In this document: positions 14,401-25,900 of the stretch, in pieces
How the letters are laid out: every line of letters starts with the position of its first letter
How positions within the stretch are numbered: position 1 is the stretch's first letter
The notes under the pieces: model-generated
Seen by the model: only the letters and a program-made list of their open reading frames with translations
Told to the model about the DNA's origin: nothing
The model's database searches: none
From: Tanytarsus gracilentus
Taxonomy: Eukaryota; Arthropoda; Insecta; Diptera; Chironomidae
DNA: 64,000 bases
Assembly: GCA_038502055.1 (NCBI GenBank)
Contig: JAXRKN010000042.1
Location: 2,790,001 to 2,854,000, forward strand
Direction of reading: 5' to 3'
Translations under genes and position numbers: made by a program

Positions 14401-17400
14401 CGATTAATTAAGCATTCACTTCAGTGCCTTCCGATTCCACATCCACATGGCTTTTTAAAAGTCACATGATGACGTTTGCGTGTCTTTCATGAATTCTTCA
14501 TGCGATTACAAATTAAATTACCATAATAAATCTCATTATAGAGAAAAAAGAACGTTGAAAAGAGCTAAATATGAATTATTAGCGAAGCTCTCCGGTGTGT
14601 GTACAAGTATAAATTTGATACTGTCTCAACTGTCTAATAAATAATTTTGAAACAATATATGTTTTATGGCTACTTGTCAGGCTATGAAAATAATGATCAT
14701 ATTTTATTCAAATATTTCTTCAAAAGACATAACTGTGTGTAACTCAACGAAAACAGCGCTATGACATAAATGTGGATCGGAAAAATTCATAATTCTCCTT
14801 TGACGTTGCATCGAGTCGACTTATTTATATTTTTTGCCTTCGATATTCATCGTTGCGTGACAAAATGCGATAAATAATCATTACAAAGCAATGAACACGC
14901 TTTTAGTTCACTGTTGGTCACTTTTCATTGAAAGTTGGGCGGTTTTGGAACTTTAATTTATATTTTAGTTCTCAGGCTGACGCTAATCGATAATGGAGGA
15001 AATTTTTAACTTCTTTGTAGCAAATGGCAACAACTGCTGAGTGTAATTTTAATTTTCATCTCCCTTCAGCAGAAAAAATAATTTCAAACAGGAAATAAAC
15101 GATTAGCTTAATTACGAGGAATTACAGAGTGCAATCAAGAAATTTTTCGTCCTTGTGATTTTTCATTTTTATTATTGAGAATTACAATGGGCGATAAAAA
15201 TAATTCACAATGAGATTGAAAATTTATTAAAAATTATTGCAAATTGTGGGATGATGAAAAATATTACAGAAAAGGAAGATAAAATGACTTTTGTTGTAAT
15301 TCATGAATGACAAAATTAATTTTATGGCTATGAAAATTATTAATTAAATTTGGATTATTATAATTATTTTCCCAAATTTTAGACTCTTTTGAATACTTAT
15401 ATTTACGCAATTAATAAAAATGCATCGTGCATAATATTATTTGAAGAAGGTTCGAATCCTTAAAATTATATCAATGCAATGCTATGTTTCGAAATTTCGT
15501 GCTTTTTTATATGTTCTTATTTTATTTTTAGAAACTAAATTAATTACTTAATTTTAAAAAGTTTTCACATCTTTCTTTTTCAACTCTCAAAAAAATACTT
15601 AAAAAAACCTTTATTTTCAACTTGTACCCTACATAATACATACTTCAAGTACTTACATTAAGGATTAGAAGTGAATTTGTGTCGCATTTTAATTTTTTCT
15701 CCCCACGCACTTTTTTCCGAACAAAATATTTCATCAACTTCAATGCAATAAGTTTAATGATTTTACGACCATAAGGTGTCATCTTAATGATGCAAAATTT
15801 TAATTATCCAATTATTATTAAAATAGTTGTATTAATGTTTGATTTTATCGCTAATTTTTATATCTTTTTCTCTTCTTTTCAGATAAATTTGTGATAATGT
15901 GCTAGTGATTTTTTTTATGTGTGATATCGAAATATTTCTGTGGATTAACCGTTACTTTGGATTACCTCGATGGATTAATTCTTTCGTTCACAAACACAGG
16001 ATTAAGACCGACTAGTTTCGACAACCGATAGAGTAAGACTTTGTGAGTATTTCTTTGAAAAAAATAATTTTTTACACCTTTCACATTTTCTGCAATAAAA
16101 AGACCTTGAAACGTTAGGAAAACCATAAAAAGTCATTTAAGTTTTACCTCTTTAACGGCAACAATCCTTTCTCAGCCTCAAGGACAAAGTTACGCAATTT
16201 TTTAGCGTGAAAAAATAAAATAAGAGAAAAGAGGTAAAAAGTTACAAAAAGGCACTTTAGTGTCATCAATAAAGCAATAAAAAAATTGTTAAAAGAAAGC
16301 CTCATTAGAGAGCACAATGTAAGGAATTTTATGACTCTCACTCACTCACACAATCGCCAATATGTTGAAGAACCAGGAAGTTGAGTTGATATTTATGGCA
16401 TTTGATTCTGTTTTTTAAATTTTAAATTTTACTCATTCAAAAGCGACAAGGCTGAATGAGTTTTGAGTCAAAAATTTCATTTCATTCGCAGTTGATTAAG
16501 AAATTAGTTACTTAATTATCATGCGGAGATGAATGCATAATTCAAATATTATTTTGACAGCTCTTTAAGCTCATTTTCGATTACTGTTGATGAAAAAAAA
16601 ATTTAAGTTGTGTGAAGAGTGTTAAAGCGCATTTAAAAAAATTAAAATTTATTTAATTAAAATAAAAAAAGCTGGATTTATAAAATTTTTACATCTTTAT
16701 AGGATTCGAACCTACTTTTTAAAAATTTCTTATTTTTAAAATTGGTTGTTTGCATATAAATACGGACATTTTGATCATATTTGACTCGATTTTAAAAAAT
16801 CTTTAGCATTCTCGTGTAGGCGAGAGTGAGTGAGTGAGTGCCAGAGGCTAGGTCATGCTGAATAAGTTGCACAACATTTACATGATAAACGCAACAACAT
16901 CCACATATGTTTAGAGTTGGTGAGTTAAAGTGTATCTAAATGGAGAGAAAATAATATTTTGACATATGTTCGAGAGTCGAGTCAGTAAGTGGCTAACAGT
17001 AGCTTCAGACAGTGCACAACGAAAATAAATAAGAGACTTTATCTCGAATCTGCTTTAGCGTTGAGTGAAAATTATATAAAAATAATTAAGCAATATCTAA
17101 AGAATTCCCAATTATTTCGTTGCTCTTTTTGAGATTCCACCGCGAAGACCTCACACATATTTTAGGCAGTTTAAAACGATTATTTCTGAATTTTTAACAT
17201 CTCTTCTGCAACTAATTTGCGCGCATTTTAATTTAAGTTACAAATTAAACTCTTTATGACATTAAATGAGCTTAAATTAAAGAATTAAAAGTAAATTAAA
17301 AGGAATAAATTTTAGACTTAATTATTGTCAAATTGACATTGAAAGAGTCACAGAATGAGATGGTAGATAAAATGGGAACATTAGGGAAGCCATCATGCTT

Positions 17401-20400
17401 AATAAAATCGAAATTTCTCTCAATTCTCTCTCACCGCTCTCTCGAAAAATTGCTCTCACTCTCCCATTTTAAATCATATCAGCCATACTTCTTCTTCTAT
17501 GTACGTCGAACCCCTCTATAGCATGGAGTTATGTGCAGCACGGATAGAATTTTACAATTTTTATGGAATCATTTGTGAATGTGAAATTGCTCCAAATCTT
17601 TTCTTCCTGGCAACGACAACACGAAAATTCTAAATAATATCAAGTGAGCGACAAAATAAGCAGCGACTTGAGAGCAAAAACTGCAATAAAAATGTCTGGC
17701 AGTGAAGTCGTTGCCATTACGTGTAATTTTCAAGAGGGGATTTGCTTCATATGAACTTCTCATCCAACTTCTTATCATTTAAATGCATTGCAGATATCAA
17801 CAGAAAAACTATTCATGATAACTCGACAAACGTGACGTGAAATTTTCTTTCTTCGCTTCAACTGCTTACGATTGGATGTGTTATTAACTCCCATTCTAAA
17901 GACCCTCAATTTTTTTCACACTTGAATGTGCAGTTATGTAGCTCTATAATATCAAGTTGATGTTAAGCATTTTCATTACAATTTGAGTGTGATAACAATT
18001 TAATTAAATAATAGAGAGGAAATATGTAATTGAGTTAATTAATTGGACTGAATAATGACGATGATGAGAGTTTTTAATTTAAAAAAAATAAATTAATAAA
18101 ATTTTCGTTACAAATTTCAATATTTTCTTCACAATTTAATTTTTGCAGCTTAATGTTTTAATCACTAAGTAATTAAAATCAAGCAAAAACAAAAAATCTC
18201 AAAAACGTAAAAATTATTCTTTATCACTGCAATTAAAGCTTTTCATCTTATTTTAATAACTTTCTTATCTTTTCTTAGAAAACTTTCATTAAATTTCAAA
18301 ATTTACAACTTAATTGAAACTTTCATTTTAAACTAAAAATTCCGTTAAACCGCCAACAAATAAAATCTTCTTTCACTCCAATTATGACCCTTAATTTTCG
18401 ACAATCCCACATTAAGTGATCGCCACTTTAGCAGCGAAAATAAAATTACCATTTAAAGTAATTTCCACACCTGATTATTGTGATGTTCCATTATTAATAT
18501 AAAATCTCCATTTTATTTCTAGCAAAAAATGAGTTTTGAAGCTACTCGCGGAATCGTAAAGATAGCCATCGTCAAGGATTATTAACTCACAGTTAAATGA
18601 CTTGTAAAATTCCCTTTAAAACACTCCAATCATAAATTATATTTTAAGTGAGACCTCGATATACATTTTTTTCACTTTATTAATAAATTGCACTTTCATT
18701 GACAATTTTCATACAGTTCAAACAAAAAAAAGTGATTCAGCTAAAAAGTTTGACCTAAAATGTCTCCATTTATAAATTTAATCACACAATAAAATTGATG
18801 ACATTGTAACAGAGTGATTAAGAAAGAAGAAGAGTCATTAAGATGCTCTAAAGAGGTTTTTAAATTGGTACAATGTGATAAACATTAAATTAGAGTTAAA
18901 TTGGGTTGTTTAATTGATGTGGAACCGGATGAAGTTTGACGGAATATTATACATTTTTATTAACTTTGGAGGGTCAAGTTTGTGATTGAAAGAGGAAGTT
19001 TAAATTGAATTAAATGATTTTAATTAATATTTAAATTAATTGAAAATTATGACTTTAATATTTTAGTTGAAAATGTTCAAGTATACAAATTATAAAATAA
19101 ATTGATATTTAAATCCTTAAGTATTCACAAAATTTTTTGCATTTTACTAGAATTATTGACTAAAATTGATTAAAATATTAAAAAACGTTATAAATTTAAA
19201 ATTTGATTTTCAATAATTCACTTTCATCAATGAATTTTTAATATCCCTCTTAATTCAGTAGCCAAAAACTCTTAACTCAATGTTCATTTTAAATCTACTA
19301 ATTAATTCGCCAATAAAAAAACTTTTTATTAATCAATTTTGTCAATTTAATTGCACACAAAACTTAATTTTCTTACCCTATAAAAATCTCTTCGTTTTTG
19401 TAAACTACTCTATAAAAAAAATTCATCAACAGCTAAATGATGAGATCAAACGCGATTAAATCAATTAAAATCGAATTAATTTTTTAAATATTTCTATACT
19501 AAAAATGTGAGTTTAATTATCTCGCTATTTGATAATCTTTTGTGCTTCTCTCAGCTACAAAGCAAAGTATAATAAAAAAAAATTCTATGGAGCAGCTGAT
19601 CGAGAGAGCTGTCAAAGTAATCGTCAAATAGAGTACAAACACTTCTGGGGGTTAAAGTACAAAAGCGCTTCTTTTTCTCCTCTCTCGACATGATTTTTAT
19701 ACAGCAATAACTTTGATAAATGACTATGCTTTTTAATCTCCCCACAAGCGCCGACCGACCCGACTATTCTTTTGAAGTTGTTGATTTGTTGCCTCATGAA
19801 CTTTTTTTTACGATGAGCCATCGTTGTGGGTTATTTTATTAGCCATGAAAAAATAAACTTTTATAGATTCTTAACACAGTTTTTATAAACAATCGTACAC
19901 ACTTTAATTGTTGAATATTTTTTTATGCTCTTAAGGTGTGAAATAAATTTTAAATTAGTTTTTAATGGTGAGAATCATGTTCGGGTTGCCGGGGTGACTT
20001 GAGATGTGTTTGCAATTTTTTTTCACTTACAGATGGCATTGCTCTGAACCACCCTAAAATATTTTTCATCCCTATATACAAAGTCATGTTATGTACATTC
20101 CCCTGACAATTTTTTCTTCTCATTTCAGATTCTTCCTCATGTAGCGCAAGCAAGGCACAACTTTGGTATGTAGAGGAATTGAGTTATAATGAAATTTATG
20201 CCCGTTCTTGATTTATGGACGAGAAAAAAGAATTTTACGATTTCTTAATGTAATTGTAAATTAAAATAATTTTACGAAAGAGTTTTTTTTACTTTCCGCA
20301 CGATTAAATTTAATTTTTATGGAACAATTGAGTGAGATTTGAGCACATTTTTATTATGAACGAAAATGATTTGTTTAGAGATCAATTTTCATTTACTCTC

Positions 20401-22080
20401 CGGAGGGTTTGAGGCATGTTTTATGTCATGTGAGAGAAGGTCACCAGCTCGATTTTTGTCATCATAGCTAAATAATCTGCAAAATTCAAATTTGCAGCTC
20501 ATAAAATATCCGTGTGTGTGTGTGTGTATGTGCGGGAGGAAAACCAAAGAGCTCTTGCGTGGAAAAATCATCTTCCTGCCTCTCCTCGCACACACTGCGC
20601 ACTCACACAGTCACAATCGACAAGGTGAAAAAATAAAAATGAAATAAAAAATTATGTTTATGCTTTATATTGTATTAGGGCAATGAAAGAGATAGAAATT
20701 TTATAACATATATAAATGTTGTTCAATCTCACTAAAATTGTTATGCAAGTTTAATAATACGGCTGAAAATAATCATGTCTGCTGTGTGTGTATGAGCGAG
20801 ATGACTCGAGTGTCGCTTTGACTGTGTGCAAGAGTGAGCGAGTGAGAGGGAAAGAGAAATTTCGTGATGGTTTCAGGAAATATGGAATGAATGTGTACTT
20901 TTACGATGTATTAGTTGGCAGCATAAAAATGTCTCTCTCACTCGCATAAGATCTAAGCAGAATTTTATTTAAGCAAATAGTTTTATGATTCTTGCAAATT
21001 CACATAAAAATAGTTTTAATTTTTATTAATTATTATGATGCAATCATCGATACAAATTATTATGAGATGCCAATAAAATTTATTACTATGCATAAAAATA
21101 AAATATGCATAAAAAATTATAAAACAATTGAAAATTTATGTAAAATGTTTTATATACAAAAAATTTACATAGAAAAAATTACAAAAGATTTAATATAAAA
21201 AATCATTAAAAAAAACATAAAAAATTTCAAAGAAATAAAAAGAATAAATATAAAAATATAAAAAAATTGTTTCAATTTTATCTCAAAAAAGTCCAAAAGA
21301 TGCCATCGATGGCTCCTTATTGTTCCATTCAATTGACTGATAAGACTCAACTACCTTGCGAATCGCCGATCATCACCCGCATTTGCGAGAAGGCCCCCAA
21401 CAAATATACAATCGAGTTGAGTGTGTGCAGCAGCGAGATCTATGTGTTGTGAAAATCATTTTACGAATACTTATAAGAATTTCCATGCTTTCTATCTCAT
21501 TTCACGAGTTTGCAACTATGTACGTCTCGCTCTCACACCCACAACACAGCTCTATCGTGCACGAAGGTGGAAGCGAGATAAATGTAACGGAATTCATATA
21601 AGATAGGGAAAAAACTTACTTTTATCATCATACAAATGCTCGAAAAATTGCTGTATGTAATAAAAAATACTATATAGACGTACGATTATTTTTTGTTGAT
21701 ATAAAAATATTATTCTTCTTGTTTGTTTTGTGTACACAACACACATTATCATACAATATATTTTTTTCTCCTTTCATTCCTCGTTCATATACGGAGCTCG
21801 CTATACTCTCTCGTACCCTGAACTTCTTTTTTATATTATACACTTTTTTCGCCTCTTCGCTCTTGTGCATGGGTATAATAATATTGTGTGTTATGATACG
21901 ATCATAAACGAACTACTTGTCATAACGCTAACATCTATTCGGACTAATAAATACGTATTTTTTATATTTAAAAGAGAAAAAAAAGTATTCTTATTATATA
22001 GCCAAGTAATTTTTATTACGTTAAAATTACCAATTTTCGAGTGAATAAAAAAGAGAAGAGAAAATAATTATTTCTCTTTT
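5410..22080. other. intergenic region between iab-4/iab-8 and abd-A
   Basis: About 16.7 kb of AT-rich DNA without a recognisable gene. It contains scattered simple repeats (for example a GT run near 20513-20530 and GAGA runs near 7075-7095). Three exact GGTTCGAATCC motifs fall in its right half, at 13328, 15449 and 16702. Position implies iab-2/iab-3-like abd-A regulatory DNA, but no individual enhancer or boundary is demonstrated here. Confidence 0.6.
21300..21460. promoter_or_regulatory. GC-richer block upstream of abd-A with paired PHO-type cores (candidate)
   Basis: This block is clearly less AT-rich than its flanks and lies about 0.7-0.8 kb upstream of the predicted abd-A start site. 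It contains the palindrome GCCATCGATGGC (21302-21313), which presents the GCCAT core of Pleiohomeotic in both orientations. GAGA-type TCTCGCTCTC follows near 21525. The reading as a promoter-proximal Polycomb response element or conserved enhancer is inference. Short ORFs cross the block but look like chance ORFs. Confidence 0.25.
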
Positions 22081-22110
22081 TTTCGGGTGGCGCATGAAAA
22101 AAAAATCTCT

Positions 22111-22139
22111 TCAGTGCAGTTGTGAAACGTGAGCGGAAA
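22111..22139 (+). promoter_or_regulatory. abd-A: abd-A core promoter: Inr plus MTE
   Basis: TCAGTG at 22111-22116 resembles the arthropod initiator (TCAKTY, 5 of 6), placing +1 at 22113. At exactly +18 to +27 (22130-22139) TGAGCGGAAA matches the MTE consensus CSARCSSAAC at 8 of 10 positions. No TATA box lies at the expected distance. TATA-less Inr/MTE/DPE promoters are characteristic of fly Hox genes. The spacing makes this the best start-site candidate for abd-A, 563 nt upstream of the first ATG. Confidence 0.55.
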
Positions 22140-22675
22140 ATTGAACATCCAAAAAAGTGATTATCTCAAAATAAAAAAGTGTACGTAAATAAAAATCAAC
22201 AATAATTTTAGAGACAAAACTTAGAGACATAAAAAAAATTATATTTGCTAAAGTACATAACGTAAAAACGGAAGGTAATAAAAAAATTTTATGTTGCATC
22301 ATAAGAAAGAAGAAATAAACAAAAAGGAAAAGGATTGACCCTGAGACAAGTTTCTCTTTTGCTATCCTGCAATTTTCTAAACGAGTAAAAAATGCATTGT
22401 TGCATCTTGTAAAATAAAAATTGCACAGCAAAGAAAAAAACTACAATTTTTTGGTGAAAGTTAAAAAATTGAGTGAGAAGTAAATTTTTTTCGTGACATC
22501 ATCTGATAAAGTAAGTAGTACGAGGTTATTTTTCCTTATTTAAATAATTAACTTTTTTTATCGCACTCACAACAAACTCACAAGTGACCTCATAGAAGAA
22601 AAATTTTTCATTATATTCAGATCTCGCCGCTAAAAATTTACTAACCAAAAAAAAACTAACCAAAATTTTAATTGA
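22113..22675 (+). other. abd-A: abd-A 5'UTR with probable small intron and two uORFs
   Basis: The predicted leader runs from the Inr to the ATG. A consensus donor GTAAGT at 22511 and an acceptor ATATTCAG ending at 22620 define a plausible 110-bp leader intron. Two short upstream ORFs lie in the first part: 22291-22338 (15 codons) and 22392-22412 (6 codons). Both end before the main ATG. The leader is very AT-rich. Confidence 0.45.
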
Positions 22676-22977
22676 ATGGCGACGATGTCATCAAAGTTCA
22701 TTATTGACTCCATGCTGCCTCACAAATATGCGGCACAGTTTCAACCATTTCTCAATTCCCATCTTAATAATATTAATCAATCAACAACAAATTCAACAGT
22801 GTCACAAACGACTCCTAGTAATAATTCCGAAGGTAGTCCGTTAACTGGTAGTGAAGAAGGTAGCTCACCACCGACTTCAAATAATAGAATGTATCCATTT
22901 GTCTCAAATCATCCGTCATCACATTCGAGTTATCCAACGATGCCTGGATTTTCTGGTCTCGATGATAAAACATGCGG
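22676..22977 (+). CDS. abd-A: abd-A coding exon 1
   Basis: Encodes residues 1-100 plus two bases of codon 101: SSKFIIDSML, a Ser/Thr/Asn-rich linker and the MYPFVSNHPSSH block. The donor is GG|GTAAAT. The in-frame TAA just after the exon would end an unspliced product. Codon 101 completes as Gly with the first base of exon 2. Confidence 0.93.
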
Positions 22978-25900
22978 GTAAATTTTCTTCATTTTTGCTC
23001 ATCAATGAAATCAATTGAGAGAGGGAAATTCAAAAATTTGTTTGATTAATTGACTTTGAACGTTTCGAATATTCAAATGATGTTTAATGGAAAATTATTG
23101 ACAAGTTTAATTGAAATTAAAATTTGATTAATTTAATTAATAAAAAAATCTAAATCATTTTAACTTCGCAAGAGATGCAAATTAAGAACCTTAAGATCCT
23201 TAAATGGTCAATTAAGATTTTTAATAAGTTTTTTTATTCGTTTGCATATCAAATAAAATTTAACTACAACAATTAAGCATTTTAATGCAATTAAAATAAT
23301 TCAATTTTTTCATGTTGGTTCCGATTTAATAAGAACGGATAATGTGGGGAAATTTTTTCCATTTTTCAAATGTTTCAATTAATTTTTACACAATGGCAAA
23401 TATAATTTTGTTCACTCAAGAGTTTGTAAAAATTTAATTCGAAAATTTTTCCCGACGCACTTTTTAAGTAAATAAGTAATTTTTTAGATAGTAACGAGTA
23501 AAGTGTGTCCAACTCGTGTTTTTTGATTGCACATTTTTGACATTTTATAGTAAATTTAAAACATGTGTTCCAAAAATTTAATGAAATACAGCAGAAAAAA
23601 TTTAATAAATGAAAATTAATTTTTTAAGATAATTTTTTCACTGTTTTTAAACAAATTTAAAAAGCATCTAAAGCCTTAAAAATTAATAAAACATAAATTA
23701 ATTTAATAAATAATTAAGGGTCTCAAAACTTTAATAAAAAAAGTCAATTTAATTAACATTCCTTTTAAATTTCCATCTCACATTTGATCAAAATTTAAAA
23801 ATGGTGTTATCTTTTATTCAAATTTGCTTGTGCACAAAAATTCTTATAAAAAAGAAAAAGCGTAAAAATCCAGTGTGGTGGAAATGAAACTGCCGTCGGA
23901 AATACTGAAAAATAAAAGAAATCTTTTCCTATTCGTGTTTCCGTCTCGCTACCATGTTCAACCTCATACCTTCTTTTAAAAAAAGTAAAATTCTTCTCTC
24001 ACGTCATATTCTGTCCTATAAAGAGTAAAAATTACATAAATTATATTTCTAATGAGCTTTCTTATATTTCTTTATCACATGCTACACTTCTTTACACTCT
24101 CTCTTGTGATTATATGAAAGCGAGTGCGTTTCGAGGTTTTTTATTTTCTCCCTTTATCCAATGTAATAGAACTCGGCGCGGTGTTGTGCGCGCGGAGAGA
24201 TAAAAGATAACGCCATTTTACATACATATAGAAATTTAAGCTTTAGCCCTCGATTTTGTTTCATTTTATATTCTTTTCTTCTTCTTAAACTTCTCGCTCG
24301 AGACTTCATGGTGGAAGAACCCGTTCTTCAACATCCAGCATCCGTTCCTTCAGAAAAGAGAGAATAATTTTTTAATTTTTATCCATGCGAGTGCTTGCGA
24401 GTAAGGCATAAGAAGAGGAGAAAAAAATGAAGAAGAAATCGATGGCAAGAGTGAATAAATTATTTAGAGCTAAAGTTTTTCTTCCCTCTCTCAATCTTCA
24501 ATTTAGTCGATATTCGGAAAGCGTCATGAATAGTTATCCGTCTATGGGCAGTGCCTCGAGCATTGCTCAATTTTATCATCAAGCGGCCGCAGTATCAGCA
24601 GCCGGTGCAGTCGGAATGGATTCACTTGGCAGTGCATGCTCGCAGCTCTCGTCGGGCGGCTTATCATCAGTTGGCACGGGTCAAGCGCTCTCGGAAATCA
24701 CACGACATCCATGGCTTGTACCTACTGGTAAGCGTGCGCGACTATTTTAATTGCTTTATAAGTAACTTTTTTTGTGTGTGATCACATGTAGACGTGATAT
24801 TTTTACTACTATTTTGACTATGACTTTTATGACTATCCGACATTTTATTCCTTTTATTTTTGAGGGTGGCTTTTTTACGTCATCCAATGCTCTTTTAATT
24901 ATTTCGAGTGAAAAATTAATTAATTCGTTTCCCGGTCTGCGGTAAGTGCAATGCACGCATCAAATTTGCTCACTCAATAATTCTAGTTGTTATTATGGGC
25001 ACTAAACACATAAAAATGGCAATATTTTTTTTCATGACGTTACGTCACATCAACCGTGCATATGAAAATTTTCTGCCGCTGCTAAGGCGCACATAAAAAA
25101 ATATACACATACAGACACATATGTGCCGCGACAAGCATTTCATTTTCATTCATGGATGAATTTATTTGATATCATTTGATTCATTCGAGAGTGTTGACAA
25201 ATATATATCGTCCTCCTTCGTGTATTCAGTGCACGCGCTGATGTTAACTCGAGTAAAGAGTTCAGAGACTGAAGATTTATTTAAAAAATATCAAGGTTAC
25301 TTTTGAAATTCTTTTAAATTTAGATATTGCAAAGTTTTGAAGTCAAATTAAATTAATGATTCGTTAATTAGTCCTCAACGTATTTGAAAAATTCAAATAA
25401 ATTTAAATTTTCAACGATTTTTTTCTTCTCTTAAATGTTTCAAACATTTTTTTCCGCCAAACTCGTTTTTCTACCTTTTTTTATATCGATGACGGCCATT
25501 GTTATAGTATTAAATCTTTCTCATTCCGCTTCGTACGATGCAGGGAAACGCATGGCAATTTTTCAACTATAAAATGGCGCTAAATTTTTTTACGACTCTC
25601 CGCCTGAAAATTAACTCAGATAATGAAAATAATTGAATTTTAGCGAGATTTTCATGAAAAAATAAAACGCGCTCATTTGAGATTAAAAAATCAAGTTAAG
25701 TAAATTGAGCACACATGAGCTGGAAATGATTGTCATGTGACAGTGAAATATTACCCAGCTGATGATGATGAATATGTAATGGTATAATAATTTAAAATCT
25801 CTTTATTTTCATTCAAAAAATTATTTTTTTTTTTAATTTTTTTTTTTTTTTTTATTTTAAAAATTTTTTTTTTTTTTTTTTTTTTTATTAAATTTATGAG

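Noticed and set aside
21267..21606. Overlapping plus-strand ORFs in a GC-richer block upstream of abd-A
   Set aside because: They lack codon or domain evidence and lie upstream of the best start site; more likely regulatory DNA.
24427..24506. Extension of abd-A exon 2 upstream to an in-frame ATG
   Set aside because: That segment has no AbdA similarity, and a TTTAG acceptor at 24506 joins exon 1 in the correct frame.
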